Source: Onthoplasma sp045578345
Lineage (GTDB): Bacteria > Bacillota > Clostridia > Christensenellales > UBA1242
Assembly (NCBI GenBank): GCA_045578345.1
Contig: JAZNKB010000007.1
Coordinates: 1-64,000, forward strand
Length of the DNA: 64,000 bases
Reading direction: 5' to 3'
The notes beneath the pieces were generated by a model, which ran no database searches, was not told the origin of the DNA, and saw nothing but the letters and a program-made list of their open reading frames with translations. Both the position numbers and the translations under genes were made by a program. Each line of letters begins with the position of its first letter. Position 1 is the stretch's first letter. Positions 24,097 through 32,910 of this stretch are shown piece after piece.

Positions 24097-25155
24097 ATGG
24101 GATTTTTTAAAAAACAATTACTCGAAGTTGTTGAATGGACTGACTCAAGCAAGGATACACTTGTTTATCGTTTTCCACTAACAAACAGAGAAGAAATCAT
24201 GAATAGTTCAACTCTTATTGTTCGCCCTTCTCAAACCGCAGTGTTTGTCCATAAAGGACAAATTGCAGACGTGTTTGCTCCAGGAACTTATAAACTTGCA
24301 ACAGAAAACATTCCATTTTTAACAAAAATGCTTTCTCTTCCAACAGGATTTAATTCAACAATTAAAGCAGAAGTTTATTTTGTGAACACAAAACAATTCA
24401 CAGGAATACGTTGGGGAACACAAAACCCAATAATGATGAGAGATAAAGATTTTGGAAATGTTCGTCTTCGTGGTTTTGGAACATATTCTTTCAAAGTTGT
24501 TGATGTTAAAACTTTTATGGAAGAAATGTTTGGAACAAATGGCTTATTTACAATCGCAGACGTAACAAACCATAATCGTCCACTAATTCTGCAAGGAATG
24601 GCAGATGCTATTGGAGAAGGAAAAATTTCGGCATTGGATTTGGCAGCAAGTTACAAAGAACTTGCAGACAAAATCAAAAAGTTAACCAACCCTGAATTCT
24701 TAAATCTCGGAATGAAGTTAACAAGTGTTGTTATCGAAAACATTTCTCTTCCTGAAGAGGTTGAAAAATATTTAGACGAAAGAACAAAACTTGGTATGAT
24801 GGAAGACAAAATGGACACTTACACTCGTTTAAAAGCTGCAGATGCTCTTGGTGATGCTGCAAAAAATGAGGGAAATGGCGGTTTTGCAGGGCTTGGAATA
24901 GGTCTTGGAACCGGCACTGCTTTAGGTCAAATGTTTGCCCAAAGCCTTGCAAATTCTACAGCTCACAGAGTAACTCCAACTCAATCAGAAAATGGTAAGG
25001 TTTGCACATGTGGAACCATTAATCCAATGAAAGCAAAATTTTGTTCTGAATGCGGAAGTAAGTTAGCAGCAAAAGCATATTGTTCTCATTGTGGCGCAGA
25101 AGTAAAGAAAAACGCAAAATTCTGCTCTGAATGTGGAACAAAATTAGGAGAATAA
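24097..25155 (+). CDS. SPFH-domain protein with two C-terminal zinc ribbons (YdjI-like)
   Basis: The 352-residue protein begins with an SPFH/band 7 domain of the YdjI (virion core-like) type (LIVRPSQTAVFVHKGQIADVFAPG..., FGTYSFKVVDVKTFMEE...). A Gly/Ala-rich hinge follows (about 260-285), then two zinc ribbons (CTCGTINPMKAKFCSECG and CSHCGAEVKKNAKFCSECG). SPFH proteins organise membrane microdomains and stress responses. A 296-base AT-rich gap without a gene precedes it, and SD AAGGAG is present. It is followed after one base by a zinc-finger membrane protein, as in B. subtilis ydjF-I-like clusters. Confidence 0.88.
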   Translation: MGFFKKQLLEVVEWTDSSKDTLVYRFPLTNREEIMNSSTLIVRPSQTAVFVHKGQIADVFAPGTYKLATENIPFLTKMLSLPTGFNSTIKAEVYFVNTKQFTGIRWGTQNPIMMRDKDFGNVRLRGFGTYSFKVVDVKTFMEEMFGTNGLFTIADVTNHNRPLILQGMADAIGEGKISALDLAASYKELADKIKKLTNPEFLNLGMKLTSVVIENISLPEEVEKYLDERTKLGMMEDKMDTYTRLKAADALGDAAKNEGNGGFAGLGIGLGTGTALGQMFAQSLANSTAHRVTPTQSENGKVCTCGTINPMKAKFCSECGSKLAAKAYCSHCGAEVKKNAKFCSECGTKLGE

Positions 25156-25156
25156 A

Positions 25157-26233
25157 ATGCCAAAAAAAATTAAAGCCTTAACCAGCAACTGTGCTGGCTG
25201 TGGCGATAATATGGTTTTCAATCCAGAAGTTGACATGCTGTTTTGCCCTTCGTGCAAATCAACAAAACCCATTAAAAGTGTGGCAGGAATACCAAAGCAC
25301 GATTTTGAAGAAAAAAACTTAAATGCATCAAACAAAAACGAAGAATGGTTGAAAACAAATAATTCAATGGAATGTCCAAATTGTGGTGCGCACGTTGTTT
25401 TGCATAATTATCAAGTAACATCAAATTGTCCTTATTGCGACACTTCATTAATCGCTTCAAAAGACAATTCATCCGCACTTCAACCTGATGCAATAATTCC
25501 TTTCAAAATTTCAAGGCAACAAGCAGAATCTATGTTTAAACAAAAAATCAAAGGAAAATCTCTTGTACCAAAAGAATTCAAGCAAAGTGTTGAAGCAGAT
25601 GATATTCATGCTTATTACTTCCCTGCTTTTGTGTTTGACGCAAACTGTTTAAGCACATACTCTGGACGTCTATATAACACTTACACCGTAAAAGACAAAA
25701 ACGGCTTTACTGAAACAAAGAAAAGATACTTTCCAATCCATGGACAAAAAAACACAAACCACTCAAACATTGAAATTGAAGCAAGCTCAAAGTTAACTCA
25801 AAACGAATTATTAACAATAAAACCTTACAATTTCAATCAATCGGTAAATTACACCGACGAGTTTGTTTTCGGATATGAATTAGAATGTAACAGTAATAGT
25901 TTAATCGATTCAAGCAAACACGCAAAAACAATAGTTGAACAAAACATCAAAAATGAAATTCTTTCAAAGTATTCATATGACGGGGTTGAAAATTTAAACA
26001 TACAAACTAATTACAACTCATTTAAATATAGTTATTGTGCTTTACCAATTTACAGAATTAATTACACTTACAAAAACAAAAAATATTCTAACGTTATGAA
26101 TGGTCAAACTGGCGCTTTGGGTGGAAACTATCCAAAGTCCACAGCAAAAATTGTTGCAATTGTTTTATCTATTATTATTATAGTTTGCTTACCAGTTTTA
26201 TTGTTTGTCTTGGCAGTTTTAGGTATAATATAA
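25157..26233 (+). CDS. Zinc-finger, C-terminally membrane-anchored protein (YdjG-like)
   Basis: The 358-residue protein starts with a zinc ribbon (CAGCGDNMVFNPEVDMLFCPSC, residues 11-32) and a second one (CPNCGAHVVLHNYQVTSNCPYC, about 73-94). The middle is a beta-rich region (about 105-310), and one or two hydrophobic segments close the C-terminus (IVAIVLSIIIIVCLPVLLF). This order is that of YdjG-type proteins next to SPFH proteins. It lies one base after the SPFH gene, so the two form an operon. It probably anchors a cytosolic zinc-binding module at the membrane. Confidence 0.8.
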   Translation: MPKKIKALTSNCAGCGDNMVFNPEVDMLFCPSCKSTKPIKSVAGIPKHDFEEKNLNASNKNEEWLKTNNSMECPNCGAHVVLHNYQVTSNCPYCDTSLIASKDNSSALQPDAIIPFKISRQQAESMFKQKIKGKSLVPKEFKQSVEADDIHAYYFPAFVFDANCLSTYSGRLYNTYTVKDKNGFTETKKRYFPIHGQKNTNHSNIEIEASSKLTQNELLTIKPYNFNQSVNYTDEFVFGYELECNSNSLIDSSKHAKTIVEQNIKNEILSKYSYDGVENLNIQTNYNSFKYSYCALPIYRINYTYKNKKYSNVMNGQTGALGGNYPKSTAKIVAIVLSIIIIVCLPVLLFVLAVLGII

Positions 26234-26245
26234 AAGGAGAAAAAT

Positions 26246-26608
26246 ATGAAAAATTTAATTGAAAAAAGAAAAGGTCAACTTCAATTCATTGGCGCAATTG
26301 TTTTAGCTCTTGGAGTGATTCTTGCAGTTACAGGTGTTGTTCTGTTCTTAACTTGTGGAATTGGAAAAGACTTAAATGTTATCAAACTTGTTTTCGGAAT
26401 TTTACTATTAATTCTCGGAATTGCGGGAATTGCTTGCGGAGTTGTTTTCTCTTGGACCGCAAATGCTGTGAAAGCAACAAAAGGAAGTATTGCTGAAGAC
26501 AATCTTGGCAAAGGAACTGTTAACATGAACAAATGTGATAACTGCGGTGCCGAAGTTGAAGAAGGCGTTAAAATCTGCAAAAAATGTGAAGAAAACTTAA
26601 AACCATAA
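26246..26608 (+). CDS. Small two-TM protein with C-terminal zinc ribbon
   Basis: The 120-residue protein has two membrane segments (about 13-38 and 45-72) and a C-terminal ribbon CDNCGAEVEEGVKICKKC (98-115). It follows the YdjG-like gene by 12 bases with SD AAAGGAG and ends before a terminator. All three genes of this operon combine zinc ribbons with membrane association, so they probably form one complex. Confidence 0.8.
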   Translation: MKNLIEKRKGQLQFIGAIVLALGVILAVTGVVLFLTCGIGKDLNVIKLVFGILLLILGIAGIACGVVFSWTANAVKATKGSIAEDNLGKGTVNMNKCDNCGAEVEEGVKICKKCEENLKP

Positions 26609-26625
26609 ATCTAATTAAGTTATAT

Positions 26626-26656
26626 AAAAAACACCAGAAAATTTGGTGTTTTTTTA
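26626..26656 (+). terminator. Terminator of SPFH operon
   Basis: AAAAACACCA pairs with TGGTGTTTTT around a short loop, and a T run follows. Confidence 0.75.
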
Positions 26657-26749
26657 TTTAAATTAAACTGTCACTGAATCTAAAATTTTTTGTTCAAACG
26701 ATTCACTCCACCGTTTAGTTTTGGCATTTGGATACTTAAATCTTTAATT

Positions 26750-26824
26750 TGGTGCCCCTGTCAGGATTCGAACCCGAACTAATGGTTCCGAAGACCATTG
26801 TGCTATCCATTACACCACAAGAGC
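26750..26824 (-). tRNA. tRNA-Arg (anticodon TCG)
   Basis: On the minus strand the cloverleaf has acceptor arms GCTCTTG and CAGGGGC, a T-loop GTTCGAATC, anticodon loop CTTCGGA (TCG) and an encoded CCA at 26750-26752. It reads CGN arginine codons. It lies 24 bases downstream of fhs. Confidence 0.93.
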
Positions 26825-26831
26825 AGGGTTA

Positions 26832-26851
26832 GAACGAAATTTTCGTTCTTA
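26832..26851 (-). terminator. Hairpin between fhs and tRNA-Arg
   Basis: AGAACGAAA pairs with TTTCGTTCT and covers the stop codon of fhs. It has no long T run, so it may be a processing or weak termination site. Confidence 0.4.
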
Positions 26852-28348
26852 AAACAATCCTTCGATTGTTCCATTGTCATCTATTTTCATATTTAAATAG
26901 TTTGAGTTTTTACCAAGACCTGGCATAAGCAACATATTTCCAGCAATTGCAACAATCATTTTTGCACCACTTCTCAATTCAATGTCATTAACATGGAAAA
27001 CAAAATCTTTCGGTGCACCAAGATTGTTTTTGTCATCAGAAAATGAGAACTGAGTTTTTGCAATGTTAACAAAAAATTCATTCATGTTTAGCCTGTTTGC
27101 CAATTCTATTTTATCATTAGCTAATTTGCTATATTCAACCGCTTTTGCACCATATATGTTTTTCGCAATTTTTTCAATTTTGGTTTTGATTGAATCATTC
27201 AAATCGTAAGTGAATTTAAAGTGGTTTTCTTCATTTGAAAGTTCAACAACTTTTTGTGCGAGTTCCACGCAACCTTTTCCACCTTCATTGAAAGGGTTTG
27301 CAAAGCACGTTTCAACACCAATTTCTTTACAAAGTTTATATAGATTGTTTAAATCATCAATGCTATCATCACTATGTTTATTTATTGCCACAACAACATT
27401 AAGACCAAAAACATCTCGCAAGTTTTGTATGTGCTTTTTAATGTTTTCAAAACCAAATGTTAAATCGCCATTTCCGTGTTCCTTGGTTACTTTCACCACA
27501 ACAACCAAAACAACACAATCAGGAATTTTTTCCATCAATCTTGATTTTATGTTCAAAAACTTTTCTGCACCCAAGTCACTTCCAAACCCTGCTTCAGTAA
27601 CACAAAATTCACCCATGCTCAAAGCAGTTTTTGTTGCAACAATGCTATTGCAACCATGTGAAATATTTGCAAATGGACCAAGGTGAATTATTGCTTTTGT
27701 TTTTTCGTTAGTTTCAACAAGATTTGGCTTTATTGCATCCTTAAGCAAAATTGTCATTGCGTCTTGAACTTTTAAATCTTTTGCATAAATTGGATTTCCA
27801 GATTTGTCAAGCGCAACAAGAATTTTTCCTAAATTTTCTTTCAATTCGTTTAAATTTTGACTTAAACTTAAAATTGCCATAACTTCACTTGCCGCAGTGA
27901 TGTTAAAGCCTGTTTTTATTTTTTCGCCATTGATTGAATATTCAATCTCTCTTAGGCTTCTATCATTTACATCCAAACATCTTTTATGAAAGATTTTGTT
28001 TGTGTCAATATTCAACTCATTTCCTTGAAAAATATGATTATCTATAACCGAAGAAAGAAGATTGTTTGCTTGAGCAATTGCATGAAAATCGCCAGTGAAA
28101 TGAAGATTGATTTCATTGCTCGGTTCAACGCATGACTTTCCACCACCAGTTGCACCGCCCTTAATTCCAAAAACAGGCCCCATTGATGGCTCTCTTAAAG
28201 CCAAAACTGTGTTATGACCAATGTGATTTAATGCATCAGCAAGCCCAATTGAAATTGTTGTTTTTCCAATTCCAAATTTGTTTGACGTCATTGCCGACAC
28301 CAAAACCAATTTGCCAACTTTATCAAAACATGGTTTTATTTTTTGCAT
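26849..28348 (-). CDS. fhs: Formate-tetrahydrofolate ligase (short form)
   Basis: The 499-residue enzyme joins formate to tetrahydrofolate using ATP, giving 10-formyl-THF for purine and initiator-tRNA synthesis. It shows LVLVSAMTSNKFGIGKTT (P-loop, about 15-31), ALREPSMGPVFGIKGGATGG, INLHFTGDFHAI, IDNHIFQGNELNID and TEAGFGSDLGAEKF. Usual members have about 555 residues; here the first 50 are missing and the protein starts just before the P-loop. The start at 28348 has SD AGGAG, so this is the real start. It follows a small membrane protein and tsaD in the same direction. Confidence 0.93.
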   Translation of the reverse strand: MQKIKPCFDKVGKLVLVSAMTSNKFGIGKTTISIGLADALNHIGHNTVLALREPSMGPVFGIKGGATGGGKSCVEPSNEINLHFTGDFHAIAQANNLLSSVIDNHIFQGNELNIDTNKIFHKRCLDVNDRSLREIEYSINGEKIKTGFNITAASEVMAILSLSQNLNELKENLGKILVALDKSGNPIYAKDLKVQDAMTILLKDAIKPNLVETNEKTKAIIHLGPFANISHGCNSIVATKTALSMGEFCVTEAGFGSDLGAEKFLNIKSRLMEKIPDCVVLVVVVKVTKEHGNGDLTFGFENIKKHIQNLRDVFGLNVVVAINKHSDDSIDDLNNLYKLCKEIGVETCFANPFNEGGKGCVELAQKVVELSNEENHFKFTYDLNDSIKTKIEKIAKNIYGAKAVEYSKLANDKIELANRLNMNEFFVNIAKTQFSFSDDKNNLGAPKDFVFHVNDIELRSGAKMIVAIAGNMLLMPGLGKNSNYLNMKIDDNGTIEGLF

Positions 28349-28357
28349 TTAACTCTC

Positions 28358-28627
28358 CTACTTTTTTACAACAATTCTTTCCCAAATTCGTCTTATAAAC
28401 TTCAACGATAGTGTTGATATAACAAAACCCAAAACTGGAACAATTGAACTTAGCCATATGTTTGAAACCTTGCTAATTAAATATGAATACAACACAACCA
28501 CAAAATATGTCAAAATCACAATACAAATTCTTCTTGTCCAGCTTGTTTCCCATTTTTTATCTAATTCAACTTTCTTGTTTCTGATTTTGATATTTTCAAT
28601 TTCTTTTTCAAGTTCTTTTTCTTCCAT
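28358..28627 (-). CDS. Small membrane protein
   Basis: The 89-residue protein has a charged coiled-coil-like N-terminus (residues 1-28, Glu/Lys heptads) and two hydrophobic segments (about 33-52 and 56-77). It lies between tsaD and fhs on the same strand, 11 bases from tsaD, with SD AAAGGAAA. The family is not recognised. Confidence 0.75.
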   Translation of the reverse strand: MEEKELEKEIENIKIRNKKVELDKKWETSWTRRICIVILTYFVVVLYSYLISKVSNIWLSSIVPVLGFVISTLSLKFIRRIWERIVVKK

Positions 28628-28638
28628 AATATTTCCTT

Positions 28639-29649
28639 TTACAAACTCAAATTTGGTTTTGGTGCCAAACTCATATCTGCAATTCCAATTCCGTCTCGAT
28701 AAGCATAGTATGCAGCACTTCCAATCATTGCAGCATTGTCTGTGCAGTATTCAAACTTTGGAACAAAACAATTGATTCCGTTTTCTTTTGCCTTGTCAGT
28801 TAATTCTTTTCTAAGTCGAGTGTTTGCACTGACTCCACCAGCCACAACGATTTTGTCAAATCCATTGTCTTTACATGCTTTAATTGTTTTTTCCACCAAT
28901 TCGCCAACAACCCAAGTTTCGAAACTTGCACAAATATCTGCCTTTGGCAATTCCTGACCGTTTTGTTCCACTTTGTGAACATAATTTATCACTGCTGTTT
29001 TCTTTCCGCTAAAACTAAAATTATATCCAAGTGAATCATTTTGTTTTGCAAATTGGATGTTTGCATTTCCACTTTCGGCAAGCTTACTAACTTTTGGCCC
29101 TCCTGGATAACCAAGACCCAAAACTCTTGCAACCTTATCGAAACATTCACCAACCGCATCATCAAGAGTTGTTCCAACAATTTCATGGTGATTATAATCA
29201 TTAACTTTAATTATTGCAGTGTGACCACCACTAACTAACAAGCAAACAAACGGTGGTTTTAAATCTGGATATGTTAAATAGTTTCCTGCAATATGCCCAT
29301 AAATATGGTTAACAGCAATAAGCGGTTTTTTTGTTGCATAGCAAAGCCCTTTTGCGTAACTCACACCAACCAAAAGCGAACCAATAAGACCGGCACCGTA
29401 CGTTACAGCAACCGCATCAATATCTTGCATAGTGCAATTCGCTTGTTTTAGAGCAAGCGCAACAACGCTGTCAATTGCTGTGATGTGGTTTCTGCTTGCA
29501 ACTTCTGGCACAACTCCGCCAAACCTTGTGTGAATATCAATTTGACTGGACACAATGTTACTTAAGCATTTTCTTCCATTCTCAACAACTGAACAACTGG
29601 TTTCGTCACACGAACTTTCTATTGCTAAAATTTTAAAATCTTTTTTCAT
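28639..29649 (-). CDS. tsaD: tRNA N6-threonylcarbamoyladenosine transferase TsaD
   Basis: The 336-residue protein starts at 29649 (MKKDFKILAIESSCDETSCS), the family's usual N-terminus. It has the ASKHA fold, metal-binding HIYGH, LVSGGHT, and VGECFDKVARVLGLGYPGGP. It transfers the threonylcarbamoyl group to A37 of ANN-decoding tRNAs with TsaB and TsaE. There is no SD: TATAAT lies six bases upstream of the ATG and TTGCGA 17 bases before that, so the message is probably leaderless. Confidence 0.96.
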   Translation of the reverse strand: MKKDFKILAIESSCDETSCSVVENGRKCLSNIVSSQIDIHTRFGGVVPEVASRNHITAIDSVVALALKQANCTMQDIDAVAVTYGAGLIGSLLVGVSYAKGLCYATKKPLIAVNHIYGHIAGNYLTYPDLKPPFVCLLVSGGHTAIIKVNDYNHHEIVGTTLDDAVGECFDKVARVLGLGYPGGPKVSKLAESGNANIQFAKQNDSLGYNFSFSGKKTAVINYVHKVEQNGQELPKADICASFETWVVGELVEKTIKACKDNGFDKIVVAGGVSANTRLRKELTDKAKENGINCFVPKFEYCTDNAAMIGSAAYYAYRDGIGIADMSLAPKPNLSL

Positions 29650-29655
29650 GTTGAT

Positions 29656-29684
29656 ATTATACACCACAACCATTTTTTTCGCAA
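29656..29684 (-). promoter_or_regulatory. Leaderless promoter of tsaD
   Basis: Minus-strand TTGCGA (29679-29684), 17 bases, TATAAT (29656-29661), then six bases to the ATG. Confidence 0.7.
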
Positions 29685-29823
29685 GTATTATTTTATCAAC
29701 AATTAGCAATTTCTGCCACAAAGAATAAATTTTAAGATTTTATGTTAGTATCAAAAAATATTTGGTTTTTATATAGACAAATGGAATTTTTCGTGTTACA
29801 ATGGCAAAACCTAAGGAGCAAAA

Positions 29824-30480
29824 ATGTATAGTGCAATAATTTTAGATTTTGTTGGCATAATTGCTGACATGGACATTAAACAGCTTATTAAAGATTTCCC
29901 ACTTAAACAAAAATTTTCAGGACTAAGAGTTTTCCTAACATTGAAAAAAAATCCAAAAGCAAAAGGTGCTTTTAACGATTATCAAAAAGGCGTTATTTCA
30001 TCCGAAGAATTTGTGCAAACCATTTCCGAACTTTGTCCAAAATCTGCATATGTGATTCCAATTATTTTAAAAAACATTAAAAAGTATACCGAAATTAATG
30101 AAGACATTCTTGAGATGGCAGAAATTTTAAGAGATAAAGGGATTAAAGTGATTGTGATGTCTAACACCATTCCAGAAACAAAGCAAATTATTTACAAAAG
30201 TGAATTGCCAGATTTTGTTGATGGAATAATCTGCTCAACTGAAATAAAATGTAAAAAGCCATCACCAGATATTTTTAAATACGCAATTGAAACTTACGAA
30301 CTAAAACCAAACAGCACACTAATGATAGACGACACTGAAAAGAATTTGCTCGCCGCTGAAAAGTTTGGCATGGAAACAATGAAATGTAAAACTTCAAAAG
30401 AAACTTTCAACTTTTTGGCAAACTTGTTAAATGACATTGATTTTGTTGAGCGCACAAGCAAATTAAATTCTCAAAAATAA
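29824..30480 (+). CDS. HAD-superfamily hydrolase with altered motif I
   Basis: The 218-residue protein has the HAD order: motif I ILDFVG (7-12), motif II VIVMSNT, motif III Lys in KCKKPSPDIF and motif IV LMIDDTEKN. In motif I the usual DxD is DxV: the second Asp, the general acid/base of phosphatases, is missing. It may therefore work as a phosphotransferase-like or non-catalytic member. SD AAGGAG is five bases before the ATG. The gene converges on prfB across a shared terminator. Confidence 0.85.
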   Translation: MYSAIILDFVGIIADMDIKQLIKDFPLKQKFSGLRVFLTLKKNPKAKGAFNDYQKGVISSEEFVQTISELCPKSAYVIPIILKNIKKYTEINEDILEMAEILRDKGIKVIVMSNTIPETKQIIYKSELPDFVDGIICSTEIKCKKPSPDIFKYAIETYELKPNSTLMIDDTEKNLLAAEKFGMETMKCKTSKETFNFLANLLNDIDFVERTSKLNSQK

Positions 30481-30485
30481 ATATT

Positions 30486-30511
30486 AAAAAAGACCAGTTG
30501 GTCTTTTTTTT
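30486..30511. terminator. Bidirectional terminator between HAD gene and prfB
   Basis: AAAAAAGACC pairs with GGTCTTTTTT; both flanks have A/T runs. Confidence 0.75.
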
Positions 30512-31617
30512 TAATATATTGCGTGAGATTTTTTTAAATATTCATTAATGAATGGTGTTATTTCGCCATCCATAACAGCCTGAACATCACTTGTTTCAAA
30601 ATCAGTTCTGTGGTCTTTCACCATTGTGTATGGTTGGAAAACATAACTTCGAATTTGACTTCCCCATTCAATGCGTTTGAGTTCGCCTTTAATTTCGTTC
30701 ATGTTTTGACGTTGTTTTTCTTCTTCCAACGCAACAAGCTTACTCATTAAAATTTTCATTGCATTTTCTCTGTTTTGCAACTGACTTCTTTCATTTTGGC
30801 AAGTGACAACAATTCCAGTTGGAAGATGCGTAATTCTAACTGCGGTTTCAACTTTATTAACATTTTGTCCACCCGCGCCACTGCTTCGATAAGTGTCAAT
30901 TCTAAGTTCTTCTTGTTTTAATTTAACATCCGTTTCTTTGCTAATACTTGGCACAACTTCAACTGACGCAAAACTAGTGTGGCGACGTTTGTTACTGTCG
31001 AAAGGGCTGATTCTAACAAGTCTATGCACACCCATTTCACCCTTCAATTTTCCATATGCATATTCGCCCTTAATCCAAACAACAACCGACTTTAACCCAG
31101 CATCCCCACCTTCAAGTTTGTCAATAATGTCAAAACTGAATCCGTTTTTGTTTGCAAACATCTTATACATTCTTGCTAGCATAACAACCCAGTCTTGAGA
31201 TTCTGTTCCACCTGCACCGGCATGAATTGTGATGATTGCATCATTGTTGTCATATTTTTCATCAAGCAAAGTTGTGACATTTAATTCATCAACTTTGTCC
31301 TTAAGTTCCAATAGTTCTGTGAAAGCAAGATTAAGCATTTCAATGTCAGTTTCTTTTTCGAGTTCTTTAACAGTTTTAATAAGTTCTGTTATTTGAATTT
31401 GCAAAGTTTGAACAAGCGAAAACAAATCTTGCAAGGCTTTAATGTCCTTATTGGTTTGCATTGCATAATCAAGATTATTCCAAAAAGTTAAAGATTCTCG
31501 TTCTTTCATCAGTTTGTTTAACTTTTCTTGATTTTCATCCAAATGCAAACAAGACTTGGTCACTTCAAACTTTTCAACCAAAAGAGACAATTCTTCACCA
31601 ATATTTTCTATATTCAT
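30511..31617 (-). CDS. prfB: Peptide chain release factor 2
   Basis: The 368-residue factor shows SPF (204-206), which reads UGA/UAA, and GGQ (249-251), which triggers peptide release, in the context YRSSGAGGQNVNK. The frame is continuous from the ATG, so the autoregulatory +1 frameshift (CUU UGA) of many bacteria is absent. No SD is seen; TATAAT is six bases before the ATG, with TTGCGT 17 bases further, which implies a leaderless mRNA. Confidence 0.96.
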   Translation of the reverse strand: MNIENIGEELSLLVEKFEVTKSCLHLDENQEKLNKLMKERESLTFWNNLDYAMQTNKDIKALQDLFSLVQTLQIQITELIKTVKELEKETDIEMLNLAFTELLELKDKVDELNVTTLLDEKYDNNDAIITIHAGAGGTESQDWVVMLARMYKMFANKNGFSFDIIDKLEGGDAGLKSVVVWIKGEYAYGKLKGEMGVHRLVRISPFDSNKRRHTSFASVEVVPSISKETDVKLKQEELRIDTYRSSGAGGQNVNKVETAVRITHLPTGIVVTCQNERSQLQNRENAMKILMSKLVALEEEKQRQNMNEIKGELKRIEWGSQIRSYVFQPYTMVKDHRTDFETSDVQAVMDGEITPFINEYLKKSHAIY

Positions 31618-31623
31618 ATTTTT

Positions 31624-31652
31624 ATTATATCAAAACAAATAAATTTACGCAA
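31624..31652 (-). promoter_or_regulatory. Leaderless promoter of prfB
   Basis: Minus-strand TTGCGT (31647-31652), 17-base spacer, TATAAT (31624-31629), six bases to the ATG at 31617. Confidence 0.7.
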
Positions 31653-31739
31653 ACCTTTTAAGCAAACAACATTTCACGAAATTTTTAGTATTGACAAACT
31701 AAAACAAAATTGCTATATTATCAAAACAAAGGAGCGATT

Positions 31740-32339
31740 ATGTCTGAGATAAGCAAAAACACACAGCCGATTGATATAAATGAATTTTTCGCACGTGTTT
31801 CAAAAAATATTTATAAATTAAAAGGTTATTATTCATTGTATATAACACCAAGTGGCGAAATTTTAGATTGCCGTTATCCGCAAGATTTTGGACACAACGA
31901 TTTCTGCATTAATGTTTATGAAAATCTTGACAAATTGCCGGAAAAACCATTTTCTTCAATCTTAAGAGACCTTGGCATTCCCTTTTCAGAAATTTCATAT
32001 TATCTAATGGATTATTATAAATTGTTAGATGTTATGTACGTAGACTCAAATTTATATAACCAAATTGACAAAGTTTTGTTAAGCACTGAAGACAGAATTT
32101 GTCAAGACATGGGCTTTGTTAAAGTTGCAATCAACAAACAACTTAAAACATTTGAAGTTGTAATTCCAAACGCCATTTTCGAAAGAAAAGTCACAGGTGC
32201 ACAAAAAGATGTAATTTCAGCTCTAAGCTCATTCTTCAACATTGACCTTGACGAAAAACTTAAACAAGAACAAATTTCAAACATGAAAATGTCAACCGAA
32301 ATCCAAACCGCCTTAAAAGCATTAAAAAAGACTGTCTAG
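31740..32339 (+). CDS. Hypothetical protein
   Basis: The start at 31740 (MSEISKN) follows AAAGGAG. The 199-residue soluble protein is mixed alpha/beta and not recognised. It has a C-terminal helical tail rich in Lys and Gln. It stands alone, with its own terminator overlapping the stop codon. Confidence 0.75.
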   Translation: MSEISKNTQPIDINEFFARVSKNIYKLKGYYSLYITPSGEILDCRYPQDFGHNDFCINVYENLDKLPEKPFSSILRDLGIPFSEISYYLMDYYKLLDVMYVDSNLYNQIDKVLLSTEDRICQDMGFVKVAINKQLKTFEVVIPNAIFERKVTGAQKDVISALSSFFNIDLDEKLKQEQISNMKMSTEIQTALKALKKTV

Positions 32340-32349
32340 TCTTTTTTTT
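32324..32349 (+). terminator. Terminator
   Basis: AAAAAGACT-GTCT-AGTCTTTTT, covering the stop codon, followed by T residues. Confidence 0.75.
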
Positions 32350-32351
32350 AA

Positions 32352-32558
32352 TTAAATTTCTTTCAATCCTAAAACATAATCAGCACTGACATTATAAAGT
32401 AAACATAATTTTTTTAACATAAAAACATTTATAACAAGTTTTCCGAGCTCGTACTTGCTATAGTTAGACCTGTCTATTTCTAAATAATTAGCAACAAATT
32501 GCTGGCTATAATTGTTTTGCAACCTTATTTCTTTAATGATTTCATTTGTCTTTTTCAT
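32352..32558 (-). CDS. XRE-family HTH protein (small)
   Basis: The 68-residue protein is one HTH_3 domain (LQNNYSQQFVANYLEIDRSN, about 13-32, then SKYELGKL). It starts two bases after the preceding HTH gene ends, so the two are coupled. It probably binds the operators at 32796-32910, alone or with its neighbour. Confidence 0.85.
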   Translation of the reverse strand: MKKTNEIIKEIRLQNNYSQQFVANYLEIDRSNYSKYELGKLVINVFMLKKLCLLYNVSADYVLGLKEI

Positions 32559-32560
32559 AA

Positions 32561-32797
32561 TTAATAAATTCTATCATCTTCGTCAAAATATTCTTTATCA
32601 AAAAATTCTTTTAGCGTAATTCCCAATCCAACACACATTCTTTTGATTGTTAATATGTTGGGATATTTACTTTTTCCATTCATAAAATCAAACACCGTTG
32701 ATGGTGTGATATTTGAATTTAAACAAATAGCAGTTAAAGAATTTTTATCTTTGACAAATTCATTTATTCTTTTCCTTATTGCTTCTCCCAATTCCAT
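32561..32797 (-). CDS. XRE-family HTH repressor (first of pair)
   Basis: The 78-residue protein holds a helix-turn-helix (NSLTAICLNSNITPSTVFDF, about 19-38, then MNGKSKYPN). Its SD (GGAG) lies inside the operator TTACGGAGTGACGTAT, so a bound repressor would block both its promoter area and, as RNA leaves, its own start. It is divergent from the SLOG pseudogene. Confidence 0.85.
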   Translation of the reverse strand: MELGEAIRKRINEFVKDKNSLTAICLNSNITPSTVFDFMNGKSKYPNILTIKRMCVGLGITLKEFFDKEYFDEDDRIY

Positions 32798-32910
32798 ACG
32801 TCACTCCGTAAATATATTAGATATTTATAAAAAATTAATCTTACGGAATTTCGTAAAAAATACTTGACTTTTATTTGTATCATCTTTATCATGTTTACGG
32901 AATAACGTAT
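32796..32910. promoter_or_regulatory. Three operators in a divergent promoter region
   Basis: Three 16-base sites share TTACGGA at one end and CGTA(A/T) at the other: TTACGGAGTGACGTAT (32796-32811, minus), TTACGGAATTTCGTAA (32841-32856) and TTACGGAATAACGTAT (32895-32910). The plus-strand promoter TTGACT (32864-32869), 17 bases, TATCAT (32887-32892) lies between sites 2 and 3. Site 3 abuts the ATG at 32911. They are likely bound by one or both small HTH proteins. Confidence 0.7.

Noticed and set aside
30511..31617. Programmed frameshift in prfB
   Set aside because: The frame is continuous and no CUU UGA site occurs in the first 40 codons.
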